NCBI GenBank assembly: GCA_026724425.1
Contig: JAIUCV010000011.1
Coordinates: 6,655,501 to 6,719,500 of the forward strand
Length of the DNA stretch: 64,000 nucleotides
From: Erythrophleum ivorense
Lineage: Eukaryota; Streptophyta; Magnoliopsida; Fabales; Fabaceae
Reading direction: 5' to 3'
Part shown: positions 1 through 12,508 of the stretch, one piece after another
How the letters are laid out: each line of letters begins with the position of its first letter
How positions within the stretch are numbered: the first letter of the stretch is position 1
The notes under the pieces: model-generated
Databases searched by the model: none
What the model saw: the letters and a program-made list of their open reading frames with translations, nothing else
Told to the model about the DNA's origin: nothing
Position numbers and translations under genes: made by a program

Positions 1-633
1 ATAATTGATAGATTTGATGGACTCCCGATCAAATTGAAGCTCCTCCAACACCCTTTGTGCATTTTCTTCTTCTCCTAGTCGGCCAGACGTTCTCCCTCTA
101 TTGCATGATCCAAACCCTAGCTTCCTTGCGTTTATTTTAGCTTGCTAATCCAAACTGTGCGTTTCAGGGTCCGATCTCGCTATGGCAAGGAGTACCTCTC
201 GCTATAGCGAGAGCTCATAAGTTCTCAGAATTCTGTTGTTCTCGCTACTGCTTTGCTATGGCGAGCTTCTCCCTAGAATTTGTATGCCTCGCGACTTTGC
301 TATAGCGAAGTATCTTCCTCGTTACAGCAAGAGTGCATCCTCGCTACAACGAATTGAGTTCTAACTGTAGCGAGAGGACTTATTCCACTTGTACTTTTTC
401 ACTTCTCAGCTTCCCTCTCTCTTCTCAATTCTTTCTTCCTTCTTCTATTTTTCCTGAAATTGAAATCAATCATAGAGTGAGGCTCAAACTGATAAAGATA
501 TTACAATAAAACACTTTCCTTATTTTGTTTAATTGAATCAATTTTAATCCTATTAATCACTAGAAAAGTACTTTGTCTCCCTAATTTAATCTCAAATGTA
601 TTCTTTTTTTCATCCTAAATTAAGGAGTCATCA
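1..633 (-). repeat. Athila-like gypsy LTR, cut by the window start
   Basis: This matches 60106-60738, the right part of the complete LTR at 59325-60738, with no difference seen in the stretches I aligned. It ends in GGAGTCATCA, the LTR edge, and is followed by the purine-tract complement AACTCCCCCACACTT, so the element is on the minus strand. Inside is an 18-bp perfect palindrome at 196-213 and several variants of it up to about 380. Confidence 0.85.
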
Positions 634-2107
634 AACTCCCCCACACTTAAATCCTTGCTTGTCCTCAAGCAATTCTTAGAAACTATCAAACAATGTGATT
701 ATTTATTTATTTCTTTTCCACAATCATCACCCAATCAATCAGAATTTCAGCACCCCCCACACTTAGAATGAAACTAATGTTAGAAACAGAAGTTCAGCAA
801 AACTCAAATTGAATTTCAAAAACAATGCAATCATAGCAATATCTTGATTTCTAAGTGTGTGTGTGTGTTCCACAGATAGATTTTTAAGAAGCAATCAAGT
901 AACCTTCAACATATCCTCATTACATTTTCAAGACCAATCCAAATATCCACTCTAACTTCAATCATCAACATTCATTAAAAGGATTTTTATTGTTCACCGG
1001 AGATCTGTTTTCAAAAACTTGATCATTCATCATCAATTTTTTTTTATTTCTCCTCAGTTCTCTTAATCCTTTTGATGCGAATGACAACATTGGTCATGAA
1101 GCCACCCGGTTACTTAGATTAAGACAGTCCTCAGAGTGCTCACTAGCATATTCTTAGTTTCTATCACCGTTTGACGCGAAAGTTCACACTTTTTAGTGCA
1201 AATCCCCAGTTACTAAGTGATTTCAACCATTAGAGTTTAGTTTTTTTTTTCATTTTGGATGGTGTACTAATGATCCCTCTCAAATGACAATCAGATATCT
1301 ATTAGAAGCAGGTAAATTGGAAAGATCTAAAGAATAATTGAGAATTAGTTAAAGAGAAAACTTGAATAACTTCAATAATCATATTGTGGAAGAGTGGTTC
1401 TACTATGGGTGCATACTACAACTACATTACTTACTTTGTTCATTTCAAGATTGCTTCACCCCCATATTCATTGATTAGTATTCATCTAAAGTAAGAAGGC
1501 TAATTCTAGTTAAAATTGGAGACATTATGATGGACTATTTATTAATGCTAGATTTTTTTTTATTAACCGGATTTGTGTGTCCATGTCTACTTAGCCTAAG
1601 TGTACCTTCCCCCACACTTAAAATGAACATTATTCGCAATGTGTAAAAAAGAAGAATAAAAGCAAGGGAAAAGAAGCAAAATGGGGTGGAGGGAAAATAA
1701 AGTGACGAGACTTCCCTGATAAGAAAAAATTACGAGGACGAGAGGGGCGCTCAAACAACTCCTGCAACTGACAGACCAAAAATAGGCAGAATTTAAGCAG
1801 CAAATAGTGAGTTGGCATGAGAAATAATAGATTAGCCAGTGCAAGTATCAAAAGCATAGCGATATACAATCATCCATATACAGTGATCCCAAAATGCAAA
1901 ATAAAATAATAAAAAGAAACAGCAGTCAAGGGATAGAAGGGTCCTGTGAATCAGAAGGTCCAAGTTGGTCCTGCGGTGTAGGGTTCTGTGGAAGAACAAT
2001 CACTGATGGTGTAGGACCCGCTGGAGGTGAAGGGGCAGGAGTAGGCATCAAATAGTCCATAAGCATTTGTAGTTGGTCCTTCATTGATAGGACATGTCCT
2101 TCCAATC
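634..2107 (-). repeat. 3' internal part of Athila-like gypsy element
   Basis: This is homologous to 49679-51151 of the complete element and nearly identical to 60739-62212. It begins with the polypurine tract read on the minus strand and runs through the spacer between the last ORF and the LTR. It ends inside the C-terminal coding region of the 3' ORF; a proline-rich tail can be read on the minus strand at about 1930-2100. Homology stops abruptly after TTCCAAT, where CACTA coding sequence begins. ORFs of 79-82 codons at 1596-1869 lie in the spacer and I do not consider them genes. Confidence 0.8.
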
Positions 2108-3725
2108 ATCCTGTTGGTCAAAATTCAAGGTTATTCAAGTCAAGATGTACAACTTTAGTTAAGGAAGTGCAAAATGCACCGTTAAGTGTTAGTGAATGGG
2201 CTGAAATTTCCATGGAGAAGAAGAACAAATTATTTGATCTTGTTTTGGTTGTTACTTTGACACTACAAAATGTTCAATTTGTTTTTGTAAAATATTATTA
2301 CTTTATTTTGACTTACATATAGTGGTTTCTTGACCTCGAGGTTCATTTTAAAGTTGAAGGTTGCCAACAACTTGTATGGGCACAAATGAATAGGTCATAC
2401 AAGAACTATCGCCATGCAATAAAGAAGAAGTATTATGATTCTTTTGAAGACCTTGAAAAGGCTCTTGCTACTATACCACCTGATATAACAAAGGAAGATT
2501 GGACATATCTTGTAAGGACGTGGAATTCAGATACTTGGAAGGTAAGTATTAAAAATTTGATTTTATTTTAATCTTGGAAATAATATTAAATGTTTATATA
2601 TTTTATTGGGTTTTAGAAAATGAGTGAGCAAAATATGATTAATCGAGCAGCCAACAACATTATACACACTACAGGATCAAAAAGCGTTCAACAAAAGGCT
2701 GAAGAAGAGGTAATAGAGTTATTAAGTTAATATATTTTGTTCAAATTTCTATCATATAATATTTTGTTGTTTATTCAACAATAGAAAGAGAAGACAGGAC
2801 AAGAAATTGGGTGTGTTCGTCTATGGGAAATTACACACACTAGTGCTAATGGGAAAGTTATTAATGAAGAATCGCAAAATAAACTTGTAAGTTATCTCAA
2901 TTTGAATACACTTGATCATATAGACATTATAATGTGTTATTTAATTTTTGTTTAAGTCCTATATTTGAGCATTATATCATTTAAATGTAGGAGCACCTTA
3001 GAAACATCACATCTGAAAAAGAGAAGGGATCTTTGGACATTAATGAGAATGAAATATTTATAGAAGTTTTTGGGCCTGAGCGACATGGAAGAGTTCGTGG
3101 GCAAGGAGCTGGTATTAGCCCGACACAATTGTTTGGGCATCAATCCTCACTTATTAGTGAGCTTGAAAAGAAACTTCAAGAATCAAAAAAATGTCGTGAA
3201 GAGTCCAATGCAAAAGTAAACTTATTAGAAGAGAAAATGAATAGGATGGAAGATCTACTAACACATCTTCTTGGAGGAAGTGTGCCTAGAACCCAAACTG
3301 ATTTTAATAATGGTACAACTTCTCCTACTAATTTGGTAAGGTTTTTATTATTATTTTGTCATTTTTCACTTTAAAACCTTTCCTTAAAATATATCATATG
3401 CTAGACGTTTTTGTTAGAATAGATTTTAAATAGGAAAATCAATTTGTACTTCCATTTTTGAATTATTGTCTATAATGGCTATAATTGAAATTGTTAAAGT
3501 TAAGACATATCCATTAAATTACCTAACGCTATACACTTATGATTATAGCCAAGTTAAATAGTTCCAACTAGTATTTTGTTTCTTAATTTGTACTTTTGGC
3601 CTTTTTTATTTTTATTTTTGGTTAAAGATAATGTTTTAATGATATAATATTTTGGTCTCATTCAATGTTTCTTTTCCTTTTTGTTTTTTGTTTTTTTGTA
3701 GGTGGAAAGTGAATGGGCTCTATAG
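2108..3725 (+). pseudogene. CACTA accessory transposase (Transposase_24 / Ptta-En/Spm family), 5'-truncated
   Basis: I read exons at 2108-2241, 2323-2541, 2618-about 2701, 2785-2886, 2991-3335 and 3702-3725, most with GT-AG borders, and the last ends in TAG. Family hallmarks follow in order: an N-terminal PVGQNS motif, KNYRHAIKKKYYDS, PPDITKEDW, the TTGSKS motif, the EVFGPERHGRVRG block with SPTQLFG, and a C-terminal coiled coil (heptad-rich at about 3150-3270). The family is thought to bind CACTA ends and cooperate with the TNP2-type transposase. No start codon is present because the 5' part is lost at the gypsy junction. The frame is open here, whereas the copy at 62213 has a stop. Confidence 0.75.
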
Positions 3726-4554
3726 CTCTAGCATCATTTTGCACTTATTCAAAATATTTGGACATGGAAAATTTGGTGGACATAGTCAATATTTTGGATA
3801 TTTTGTACATATTTAAATTAACATGATGGAGTTTAAACATTTGTGATTTGAATTAACATGATGGATTTAGATAACTACTTTTTCACTTTGTTCATTTAAA
3901 GATAAGTTTGTGAGATGTTTTGCTGTTTCTTCTAGCCCATGATGCCACTACCACTTTATATAGCAATTTATTCACATAGAGGTGTTTATCCTCACTCTGC
4001 AATTCCTACTGTAAGTGTGCTTTCCTACAATTTATCTTGTGAGGTTTTATTTTTCATATTTTTGATTTGAAGCTTACATTCATTCTTGTAGTGTGAATAT
4101 TTACATATGACATTTTTTTTTGTAATGTGTCTTCTTTTAGAACTAGATGCTATTTTAGAACTAGATGCTATATTGCTGATGCTATTATTACTATTAATTC
4201 AATCTTTTTTTTTTCTTATAAGTTGGAATTGAATGAGCTCTGCATCTCTAATGTTAATTTGCTCTTATTCAGTCAAGCATGGAGTATTTGCTAGAAATTA
4301 GATGATGTTTTTACTATTTTAGATTTATTTCTTAAACATTTTAGTTGATATGGATATTTGTTTTTTAAATATTTTTGTAATTAATACATTATTTATCTGT
4401 TGGAAGGAAAACTTTTGGTTGATGGCATATATTAAGGTCATTTGAAATATTTACATTATTTGCATTATAAAAATTTCTATAAATAATATTATTGATTAAA
4501 AAGCTTCTTACCAATATAAAAAAAGAACAATGTAACAAAAATTAATTAAAAATT

Positions 4555-4929
4555 ATTATTGATACTTTTTTTATGATCCTAATTGTAAAAAATGTTGTCT
4601 ATGATTGTCATTTTCAATGGCCGTTAAAATTGTTTTAATACTTTTTTTGATGGTCATAAATGTTAAAAATATAGTTTATGATTGTCATTTTTATTGGCCG
4701 TCAAAATTGTTTTGAAAATTTGGTAAGAATATTTTTAATGGTCAGTAATTGTTGAAAATATTTTAAAATTTTTATCAATGGTCATTATCTGTTAATAATT
4801 TTTTTTTGACAAAATTTTTGTCTACACTTATCAACAATTAAATGGCCGTTGATAAAACAATTATTGACAATCAAAGATACTTTTTTTAACACTTATGACC
4901 CTCAAAAATGATATTTTTTCTTGTAGTGG
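4555..4929 (+). repeat. CACTA subterminal repeats and right terminal inverted repeat
   Basis: Several degenerate units carry the core ATGGCCGTT or ATGGTCAT in alternating orientation (for example near 4617, 4650, 4695, 4738, 4778 and 4843). They precede the terminal CTTGTAGTG at 4921-4929. Arrays of this kind are the usual binding sites for CACTA transposases. The three bases after the end are GTA (4930-4932); the partner copy of any target duplication is not in view. Confidence 0.65.
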
Positions 4930-5269
4930 TATTATTTAATGATATAAGAAAGAATTTGTTACTAGATTAAGCCAATCAATTATTCTAAATAAATTGAGAT
5001 AATTTTTTTATAAGATTCTTAATATGACTAATACAATATTTTTTTATGCAAGTAAGTTAAAAGAGAATTAAATTATAACCAGAAATATAACCTTATTTAT
5101 AAATTTTCTATTGCTAATTATATTTTAATATTTTATATTAATAAATATAATATAATATATTTATTTTATATAATATAAATACATATATATATACATACAT
5201 ATATATATATATATATTATAACCCGCATTCCCTTAAAAAAATTTTAAGAAAAATAAATGTGGAAAAATA
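4930..5269. other. AT-rich spacer with TA microsatellite
   Basis: No gene seen. The stretch is very AT-rich with a TA-rich run at about 5178-5219, and it lies between the CACTA terminus and duplicated S-RLK flanking DNA. Confidence 0.6.
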
Positions 5270-7360
5270 AAAATTTTAAAATTATGCAAGTCAAAGTCGT
5301 CGTCTCCTGCTTGCTCATCCTGTCATCCCTAGATTTTTTTTTTTTTCTCTTTGTTAGGGACTAACATTAATTCATCAGTTTTGTTCATACTCATGTTGGG
5401 GGGAACAGAGAAACTTCATATACCAAAAATAGTTCTTAAACATTTTTCTAAATGTTCAACCTTTTAAAATAACATTATAGTTTTTGACTGCAACATTTGA
5501 TTATGAGAACTATCTATTAGCATATCTATAATAATTCCTTGTCCCCAAATCTTTGTTTGGAGCTAGTCTTTCAATTTAAATATGAATGGACAAAAGGATA
5601 TCAAATCAATTCAATTAGAATGATGATATATTATGTGCTAGACTTCACCATGAGTTTTACATATTATGATTTATGAAAACAAAAATTATTAAATATTATT
5701 TAATGTAAGACAACATCTTCGTTATCAATGTCTTTGACAAGATAAACGAAAAAATAAATAAAAGAATTTAAATTTTGAAGGATAATAATTAATTGAAATA
5801 TTTTTTTTTTTCATTTTTAAAGTTAATAGAAGTGTTTGTAAATTGTCCAAAGTTGAAGGGAAAATATACATTTTTCTCAACAATCTTTTTATCGACTTTA
5901 TCAAATATTGTATATTTATTTGTTTAAAATATTAAATTAATTAAAAATTAATAAAGCTTATTTAAATTTTCTATAATTAAAAAATATAATTATAACAACA
6001 ATTTTAACACAACAGACTAAATATTTATTATATTCAGTCGTTGAATTTGACTATAAAAATGTTTAATGAATTCCGATCCCCTGCAGTAGGAAATCTTACT
6101 CCAAGGAACATGGTAATGTCATTTTGGTTTTTTTTTTTTAAATTTTTGGTTTGAGTTTAAAGTTTAATAAAAAAATAAAAAATATAACTATAACATCAAA
6201 AATTTTAATTATGAAAAAGATTACAACTTAAACATTTTAACTCTAAAATAAATTTACTCTACAGTTAAAAGTTTTTAATACATAATTTTTTCTTACAATT
6301 AAAATATTTTTTAATACAGTTATAATTTTTATCTTTTTTACTAACCTTTGAACCCAAATTCAAAAAAAAAATCACAAAATACCAAAATAGCATTAATACA
6401 CCGCATGCAATAAATCGACATACTGGAAAGGATCTTTGTAGGATGTCTAACTGCTAATTTCATCAGCGTCGATGGCAACACTCCTTTTTTTTTCGAACTG
6501 ATAAGTAGTAACACCCTCAATTGTTTCAAAATGTCCGAGTCCTTAGACCTTTTTTTTTTTTTTTTTTGATGTAGGCCAACTCAATGGCTCAGACCAAAAG
6601 GTCACGTGCTCAAAACTTCCCTTTGTTCTTGTATTGGGTTCTAATTAAATGGTCCAATCCAAGTGCATTGGTCTAGTCCTTTTATAGAACTAAATTTAAA
6701 TACAATTTATTATATTTTTATTATCAAATTTTTTTAATGAAAATATAACAAATGTATAATTTAATTAAAAATTATAAAATTATATATAAAAATTATTCAG
6801 TTATGATGTTTAAATTATAAAATTTAACAATAATGATGTAAGAAGTTAGATATAAGTTTTTTTTCTCACTTAGCCAAGGCGAAAAAACAGTCTCCCCGTC
6901 TGTAGCTACTTGACCAAAAATAAAAAAGACATGCTTCAGTTGGATATGGGACAAGCAAATTAAAAATAAAAGATTAATAGGAAAACCGCGATTTTTTTTC
7001 AATCAACATCTAGTTGAAGCTCACTGGTTTTGAAAAATGTTTATCATTCTCTGATGAATTCAGATTCCTTAAGGTGCGTTTGCGCTAGAAAGCGTGTACC
7101 TTGAAACAATTATCGATACTATTGCTATTTTATACTTCCATCATCTTTATTATTATTATGTTAAGTTGATGCCGTTAATCACTTTTGAGAAACTTTCCTA
7201 TCTCACAAACATATGTCCTCTCCTGTAGAATTCATCACAAGTCTTATCTATAACCCGAATGATGTTGCTACTTCTGTGATGCTCTTGTGATGTCAATTTT
7301 TCTTATGATCTGATCGATTTTTAATGTGTAGCCCAACACCACGTCTTCCTTATAAAATTT
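5270..7360 (-). other. Duplicated 5' flank and intergenic DNA of an S-RLK repeat unit
   Basis: This aligns with 24755-26290 and, at its left end, with about 32240-32530 upstream of the intact S-RLK gene. Shared anchors include GCAAGTCAAAGTCG near 5286, AAATCTTTGTTTGGAG near 5550, TAGTTGAAGCTCACTGG near 7011 and TGTCCTCTCCTGT near 7213. No S-RLK coding sequence remains to its left, where the CACTA element lies. It therefore marks a unit that has lost its gene, or whose gene lies outside the window. It carries a MITE-like insertion at about 6067-6440. Confidence 0.65.
6067..6440. mobile_element. MITE-like element with long imperfect inverted repeats
   Basis: The paralogous segment at 25186-25225 lacks this stretch. 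Its ends are imperfect inverted repeats of about 50 bp: left from GATCCCCTGCAGTAGG at 6075 to CATTTTGGT near 6128, and right the complement of the stretch from ACCAAAATAGC near 6381 to GGATC at 6430-6434. The interior is AT-rich without coding potential. I could not fix the target duplication, so the family is open; a Mutator-like or foldback MITE is possible. Confidence 0.45.
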
Positions 7361-7645
7361 TTGGGCTAGTCATAATGAGAAATTATGCTTCATAGTGTAT
7401 TTTTAAATAATTGAAGTAGCCACAATAAATGACAGAAGCAGAAAAATACAAACAAAAAATTACACACAAGCAACAGAAGAGATAGAGAATTGGAATCGTA
7501 ATATACCCTGTCACTCCACAGTTTCAGGTCCTTCAACAGTCAAGATTAGAAAATGTTGTGGTGCACGAGTTGTACATACATTTAATAGTTAAAATTTACT
7601 TTGTATACGTATAAAGCAGTAGGCATGTGTATATATGTATATATA

Positions 7646-8094
7646 TGTTGAAAATCCAAGTAGTAAAAGTTTCAAGAAAAGCATGAATTTAGAGGATAAA
7701 ATTTGAAATTTTTTTTAACTTGTAAAATTTGCAAAAACTTATTTGACGGAACTCTTTATTTCCCTAACTGAGAATACAATATGCGTCCATTCTCTACAAA
7801 AGCACCTCACTTTTTCTCTCACACTTCCTGCATCTGTCACACTAGCCGACGTCGCTCACTATCACACCCTCCAATTGGCTAATCGCTTACACTTTGGTTC
7901 ACCCAACAAGGACGCCTAAGCTCCTTCATTTATAGATGAGCTTCTAGCCTTCCACTGATTTTACAAAGTCGATTTACAATTTTTATTGATGTCCAGAAAT
8001 TTTTTTTTAGACCAATTTGCGTTGGTATAAAATATGCAAAGATAAATCAAGAGAGTGAGGGAGATCTAGAGAAAGAGAGTTAGTGGTTTTTAGC
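7646..8094 (-). repeat. Copia copy 1, 3' LTR
   Basis: It starts TGTTGAAAATCC, ends TTTTTAGCA, and aligns along its length with 12509-12907 (shared TTCAAGAAAAG, ACAATATGC, AAGCACCT/AACACCTT and CTTTGGTT/CTTTACTT blocks). It is longer than its partner (449 against 399 bases) and clearly diverged, indicating an old insertion. Confidence 0.8.
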
Positions 8095-8195
8095 ACTCTC
8101 CCGTAACAACTACTCTCTCATTTTCTTCATCAACCCACCTTGCTTCTTGAATTCTTCAAATTTTGCTCCTCTAAGTGGCTTAGTAGGTATATTTG

Positions 8196-11100
8196 CTATT
8201 TAATCTTTAGTTTGATTGATTGCATCTTTATTTTTCCTCCAAGCACCTTCTCTTGGATATAATGATAGTGCACCTTCATATGCTTGTTATGAGTATAGAA
8301 TACTAGATTTCTAATAAGTCGAATAGTAAATTGATTCATATGCTTGATATGAGTATGGAATACTAGATTTCTAGTAAGTTGAATAGCAAATTGATTATCA
8401 CAATGTAACTTCATCGAATAGTTTACTTTCTGACACAAGTCCTTCATCAATTGCATCAACCAACTAATTTCCATTGCTATTAATGCTACTACTCTATGCT
8501 CCACTTTAGTATTAAATAGTGATATTGTTGGTTGTCTTTTGCTAGTCTTAAAGATAGCTCTGAATCCAAAATTAAATATATACTCTGTGGTCAACCACCT
8601 TGTGTCATGGTCCCTAAGATAGTCGACATCACAAAATCCTTTAACTTTGTACATGACTCATTTCTTATATAGGATACCATAATCAATTATACTTTTAATA
8701 TATCTTAGAATTTGCATAATGTCTCTAAATATGGCTTGTTGGCTATTGCATGAATCAATCAATTACTTGAACTACATAAACTATGTCAGACCTAGTCAAT
8801 ATAAGGTAAATAAAATTATCCACTAGCTGTTTGTACATAGTTATATCCTCTAATTCCTTGCCTTTGTGTGAGTATAGTTTGTATTTACTTCTAGCATAGT
8901 TGAGATAGGTTTGCACTCGTACTTATCGAACTTTTGTAGTAGGTCTTACATACTTATGTTGGCAGGAAAAAATGGTCCTTCCTTGGTATTCTCCACTTCG
9001 AGACCTAAGAAATGCCTTAACTCGCCAATCTCCTTCATCTGAAAGCATATAAATAGATTGGCTCTCGTCTAGCTAATCTCTTTTTCATCATGTCCGGTGA
9101 TGATAAGATCATCCATGTATACAAACACAATTGCTAGCCTTTTATCTTAAGCTTTCACAAACAAATTCAAGTTTGCTAAAGCCATTATGTAATTGCTTTG
9201 TACTTAGAATTCTATTATCTTATCATACCAAGCTCGTGGTGCTCGGTAAAGGACCTTCTTCAATTTGTACACATGATATAGATAAGCCTTGCTCCTAAAT
9301 CCCTGTGGTTGCTTTATCTAAATGTCTCTATCCAATTTTCCATGTATGAATGCATTCTTCATGTTTTCCAAAGCTTCAATGACTTTCTTGCAGCAAGTGC
9401 TAATAGAACTCATATTGTAGTGATCTTTACTACAAGGTTAAAAGTTTCATCATAGTCAAGCCTATACTTTTAAGAGAATCAATGTGCAACAAACATTACT
9501 TTATACTTGTCAATTAACCCATCTGGCCTTATTCTTACCTTATAAATTAAACCATTTGCATGATATGGGTTTTATGTCCCTTAATTTAGGTACCAAATCC
9601 TATGTTTTGTTTTGTCTTAAGACATAAATTTCTTCTTCCATGACCTCCCTCCATTCCTTGTGCTTAAAAGCCTTCTTATATAAGCTTGACTCTTTTATAT
9701 CTTCAATTAAAGCTATATTAGCATATTTAGGATTTAGTTTGCATACCCTCATGGACCTGTAAGGTAATGGTGTTGAATCTTCCTCTTCTTTATCTTTTGT
9801 ATGTTAGGTTAGTCTTTCTTTCTCTAGAGATGTTCGATGTACTCTAGTATGCCATGGGCTCCCAGCTTTAGACTTAGGACTTACCAGAAGACTTATATCT
9901 TCCTCTGTAAGCTACAAACTCTTGGGCTCATGCTATTCTTATAATTTTTCTTGCAACTTATCTTCAATCTCTTAAGAGTCTATCAAGAGAATTACCTACA
10001 CTAATCACCATGGTAATGCTTTATCAAATACTACATTTTAAAGGACATAGTAGTGTCATGTCGTTGAATCACAACACCTCCACCCTTTCCTTTCATTATC
10101 ATAACCCATGAATATGTATCAGATAGCCTTCTTCTTGAACTTACTTCGTAAATGATCTAGAACAAGTACATAGCATTCACATTTAAACACTCAAAAGTGG
10201 CATATTGTGGGCTTAGTCTTCCATAATTTCTCAAATAGGAAGGTGAATCCAAGCCTTACTTGTGATAATTTGTTAGTGACATGAATTATTGTCTTCATAC
10301 ATTTTGCCTAGAACTTTGGTAGTGCATTTTTTGCATGAAACATACTTCTACATGTTTTTGCTAAATGTTGATTTTTTCTTTCAACAACTTTGTTTTGTTG
10401 TGGTGTGTGAGGACATGTTAATTGTCACCAAATATTACTTTACCTCAAACTGTTGTAAAATTTATGTGAAGTACATTCTCTTCTATTATCAATTCGTAAG
10501 CACTGCACTTTTTGCCTAGTCTTATTTTCTACTTTTTCTTTAAATTTTTCCAAGGTTTTTTATCTTTCTTTCATGAAGTAAAACTAGACATACCTAGAAA
10601 AATCATCAATGAAGGTGATTATATAGTAATACCCATTGATCAATACTTACTTTATTGATCTAAATATGCTTGAGTTGGCTAGTTGAAAGGCACCTTAGAT
10701 TGAAACTTGAAGTTATCATAGGAGAGTTGATATGCCTTACCAAACTAATAACTGACACATATGATGTCATCTTGAACATCTAACTGAGGCAAACCTTTCA
10801 ATAATGACCTTTTCAAAATTACCTCAAGTTTCTCATAATTCATATGTCCTAACCAAGCATACCATAGATTGGTGGTCTCATTCTTCCTCGTTTTGTCTAC
10901 ATACGTTGCTTTTACTAACATTATATAGATCAACTTGAGTCATCGGCCTTCCATGATTGATGTCCTAATAAGTTTCAAATTTCAATAAACCTTAACATCA
11001 TTTAGCTTGAACACTACATAATTCCCTGATGTGGCAAACTAAGACATAGATAATAGATTCTTCTTCAACCTAAGGATGTAATATATATTATGTAGTTATA

Positions 11101-12480
11101 CTTGAGGAGGACTATATAGTGGAATGATCACTATCTCACTAACATGTGTAATTGGTAGCTTATAATTTTTAGTAGTCACTATAACTTGCTTCCTTCTATA
11201 TTCTGTTATATTTGACAATTTCTTCTCATCTTCAATCATATGATTAGAGTAACATGAATCAATGATCCAATCATTATTGTAATTGATTAATCTATCCCTT
11301 ACATAGATGAGTGTAGTCTTTGTTGGTTTTGTAAAGCAAGAAGCTGCTATCTCTTCTTCTCTTAATGAATCCTCTACTAACCTTTTTTCTTCAATCACAA
11401 GTAATGTATGAAAGTTCCACTCTTCTTTATTGGCATTGTTATGGCTGGAGGTAGTAGTATTTCCTTCCATTCTCTTGAACTAACAATCTCAAGCATAATG
11501 TCCTCTCTTCTCCCAGTTGTAAAATTGGTTATTTTTTTGATGACATTTCTTCTTTTAATTGGCCTTGTCTTCATCTTGGCTAGCTCCCCCTTGTTGAAAA
11601 CTTCTTTCCTTTTATCTTCATTGCCAATTATTTGGTTTTTTAGATTTATTCCCTTTTGGCCAAAATTCTATAAAACTACAACCTTTACTGTGAAAGTCTC
11701 CTTTCTTAATATAGAGAGCTTTTTCATCATCCTTGATAGAGACACTTGCCATTTAATTATCTAATTCTTCTTGAATAGCTAATATGTTTTCAAACTCAAC
11801 AAGAGTTGATTTTGTGGCCTATCAATTAATTATTATGATGAATCCATTATATTCAACCTTAAGCCATAAATTAAATTCCATCTTATTTGTTTTTTTTAGA
11901 TTTTATTCTCAGGATCTAATTTTGAAATCTTGTCACAAATGGCTTTAACTTAATTAAAATATTGGTTTACCAACATGCTCTATTATGAGACTAGCATTAG
12001 CTCATTCTCTAATCACTGGAGTTTCACGTTACTCATCCTCGTGAAGGGTGTCACTAAGGTGCCCCATCCTTCCTTTGGTGTTTTTGCATCTTGAATATGT
12101 CAAAGGAGATCATCCTTTACTATTATGGCCAACATGTACATCGCCTTGCCTGGCTTTGCCTTCCATTTATTCAAGTCTTCAAGATTTGTTAGTTGTGTAA
12201 TATTACTAGCTCTAACAATATCTTATAAATCTTGCCCAAGTAAATAAAACTGAATTCGAATGAACTATGTTTTATAATTCTTATAATTTAATTTCTTGAT
12301 ACTTGCTGTCAACGAAACAATTTCCACCAAAGTGACTTGGTAATGCTCGACAACTAACCCAATAAGTTTAGTCCTTAACCAAATGACTTTATAATCCTAG
12401 AGTACATACTAGTGGCACCTTAAAAGAATCTTGATTCTAACAATCTAACATTGAAAAGCACATGTTATAGTAAATCAGTC
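8196..12480 (-). pseudogene. Copia gag-pol remnants (gag, protease, integrase, RT, RNase H)
   Basis: Read from high to low coordinates: gag remnants (about 11480-12450); the protease region at 11096-11470 with DSCYSNHM where DSGxSxHM is usual, so the catalytic Gly is lost; a GAG-pre-integrase block at 10745-10933 (LWYAWLGHMNYEKL); broken integrase (about 10000-10700); reverse transcriptase with VYMDDLIITG at about 9100-9123; and RNase H at 8196-8654 (GFCDVDYLRD, TSKRQPT, HCDNQFAIQL). Numerous stops and shifts separate the blocks. RNase H carries a 60-bp tandem duplication. Confidence 0.8.
8277..8396 (-). repeat. 60-bp tandem duplication inside copia RNase H
   Basis: Two head-to-tail units, 8277-8336 and 8337-8396, differ at a handful of bases. 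They add 20 codons in frame, so the NLVFHTH..KHM block is read twice. Confidence 0.85.
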
Positions 12481-12491
12481 TCAAACCACCT

Positions 12492-12503
12492 ACTCTGATA
12501 CCA
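12492..12503 (-). other. Primer-binding site, tRNA-iMet type
   Basis: The minus strand reads TGGTATCAGAGT, 11 of 12 bases of the usual copia site complementary to initiator tRNA-Met. It lies five bases from the 5' LTR. Confidence 0.8.
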
Positions 12504-12508
12504 TTAGT

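Larger units (their letters stand above)
2108..4929 (+). mobile_element. Right half of a CACTA (En/Spm) DNA transposon
   Basis: It contains a Transposase_24-type gene on the plus strand, then AT-rich DNA, subterminal repeats and a right terminus TTTTTTCTTGTAGTG ending at 4929. The inverse of that terminus, CACTACAAGAAAAAA, is a typical CACTA terminal repeat. The left part, including the other terminal repeat, is missing: the 2108 edge is joined directly to gypsy sequence. About 3730-4550 holds no coding sequence I can recognise. Confidence 0.8.

Noticed and set aside
196..380. CTCGCTATAGCGAG repeats as a CRISPR array
   Set aside because: Spacing and units are irregular, the sequence is plant DNA, and the repeats are palindromes within LTRs. 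No cas-like gene is present.
1596..1869. Conserved ORFs of 79-82 codons on the minus strand, repeated at 50640-50901 and 61701-61974
   Set aside because: They lie in the gypsy spacer next to a polypurine-like motif, overlap each other in two frames, and recur only because the element does. No domain or start context supports a gene.
2667..2673. CACTACA as a second CACTA terminal repeat
   Set aside because: It lies in the TTGSKS-coding exon of the Transposase_24-type gene, with no further terminal-repeat match.
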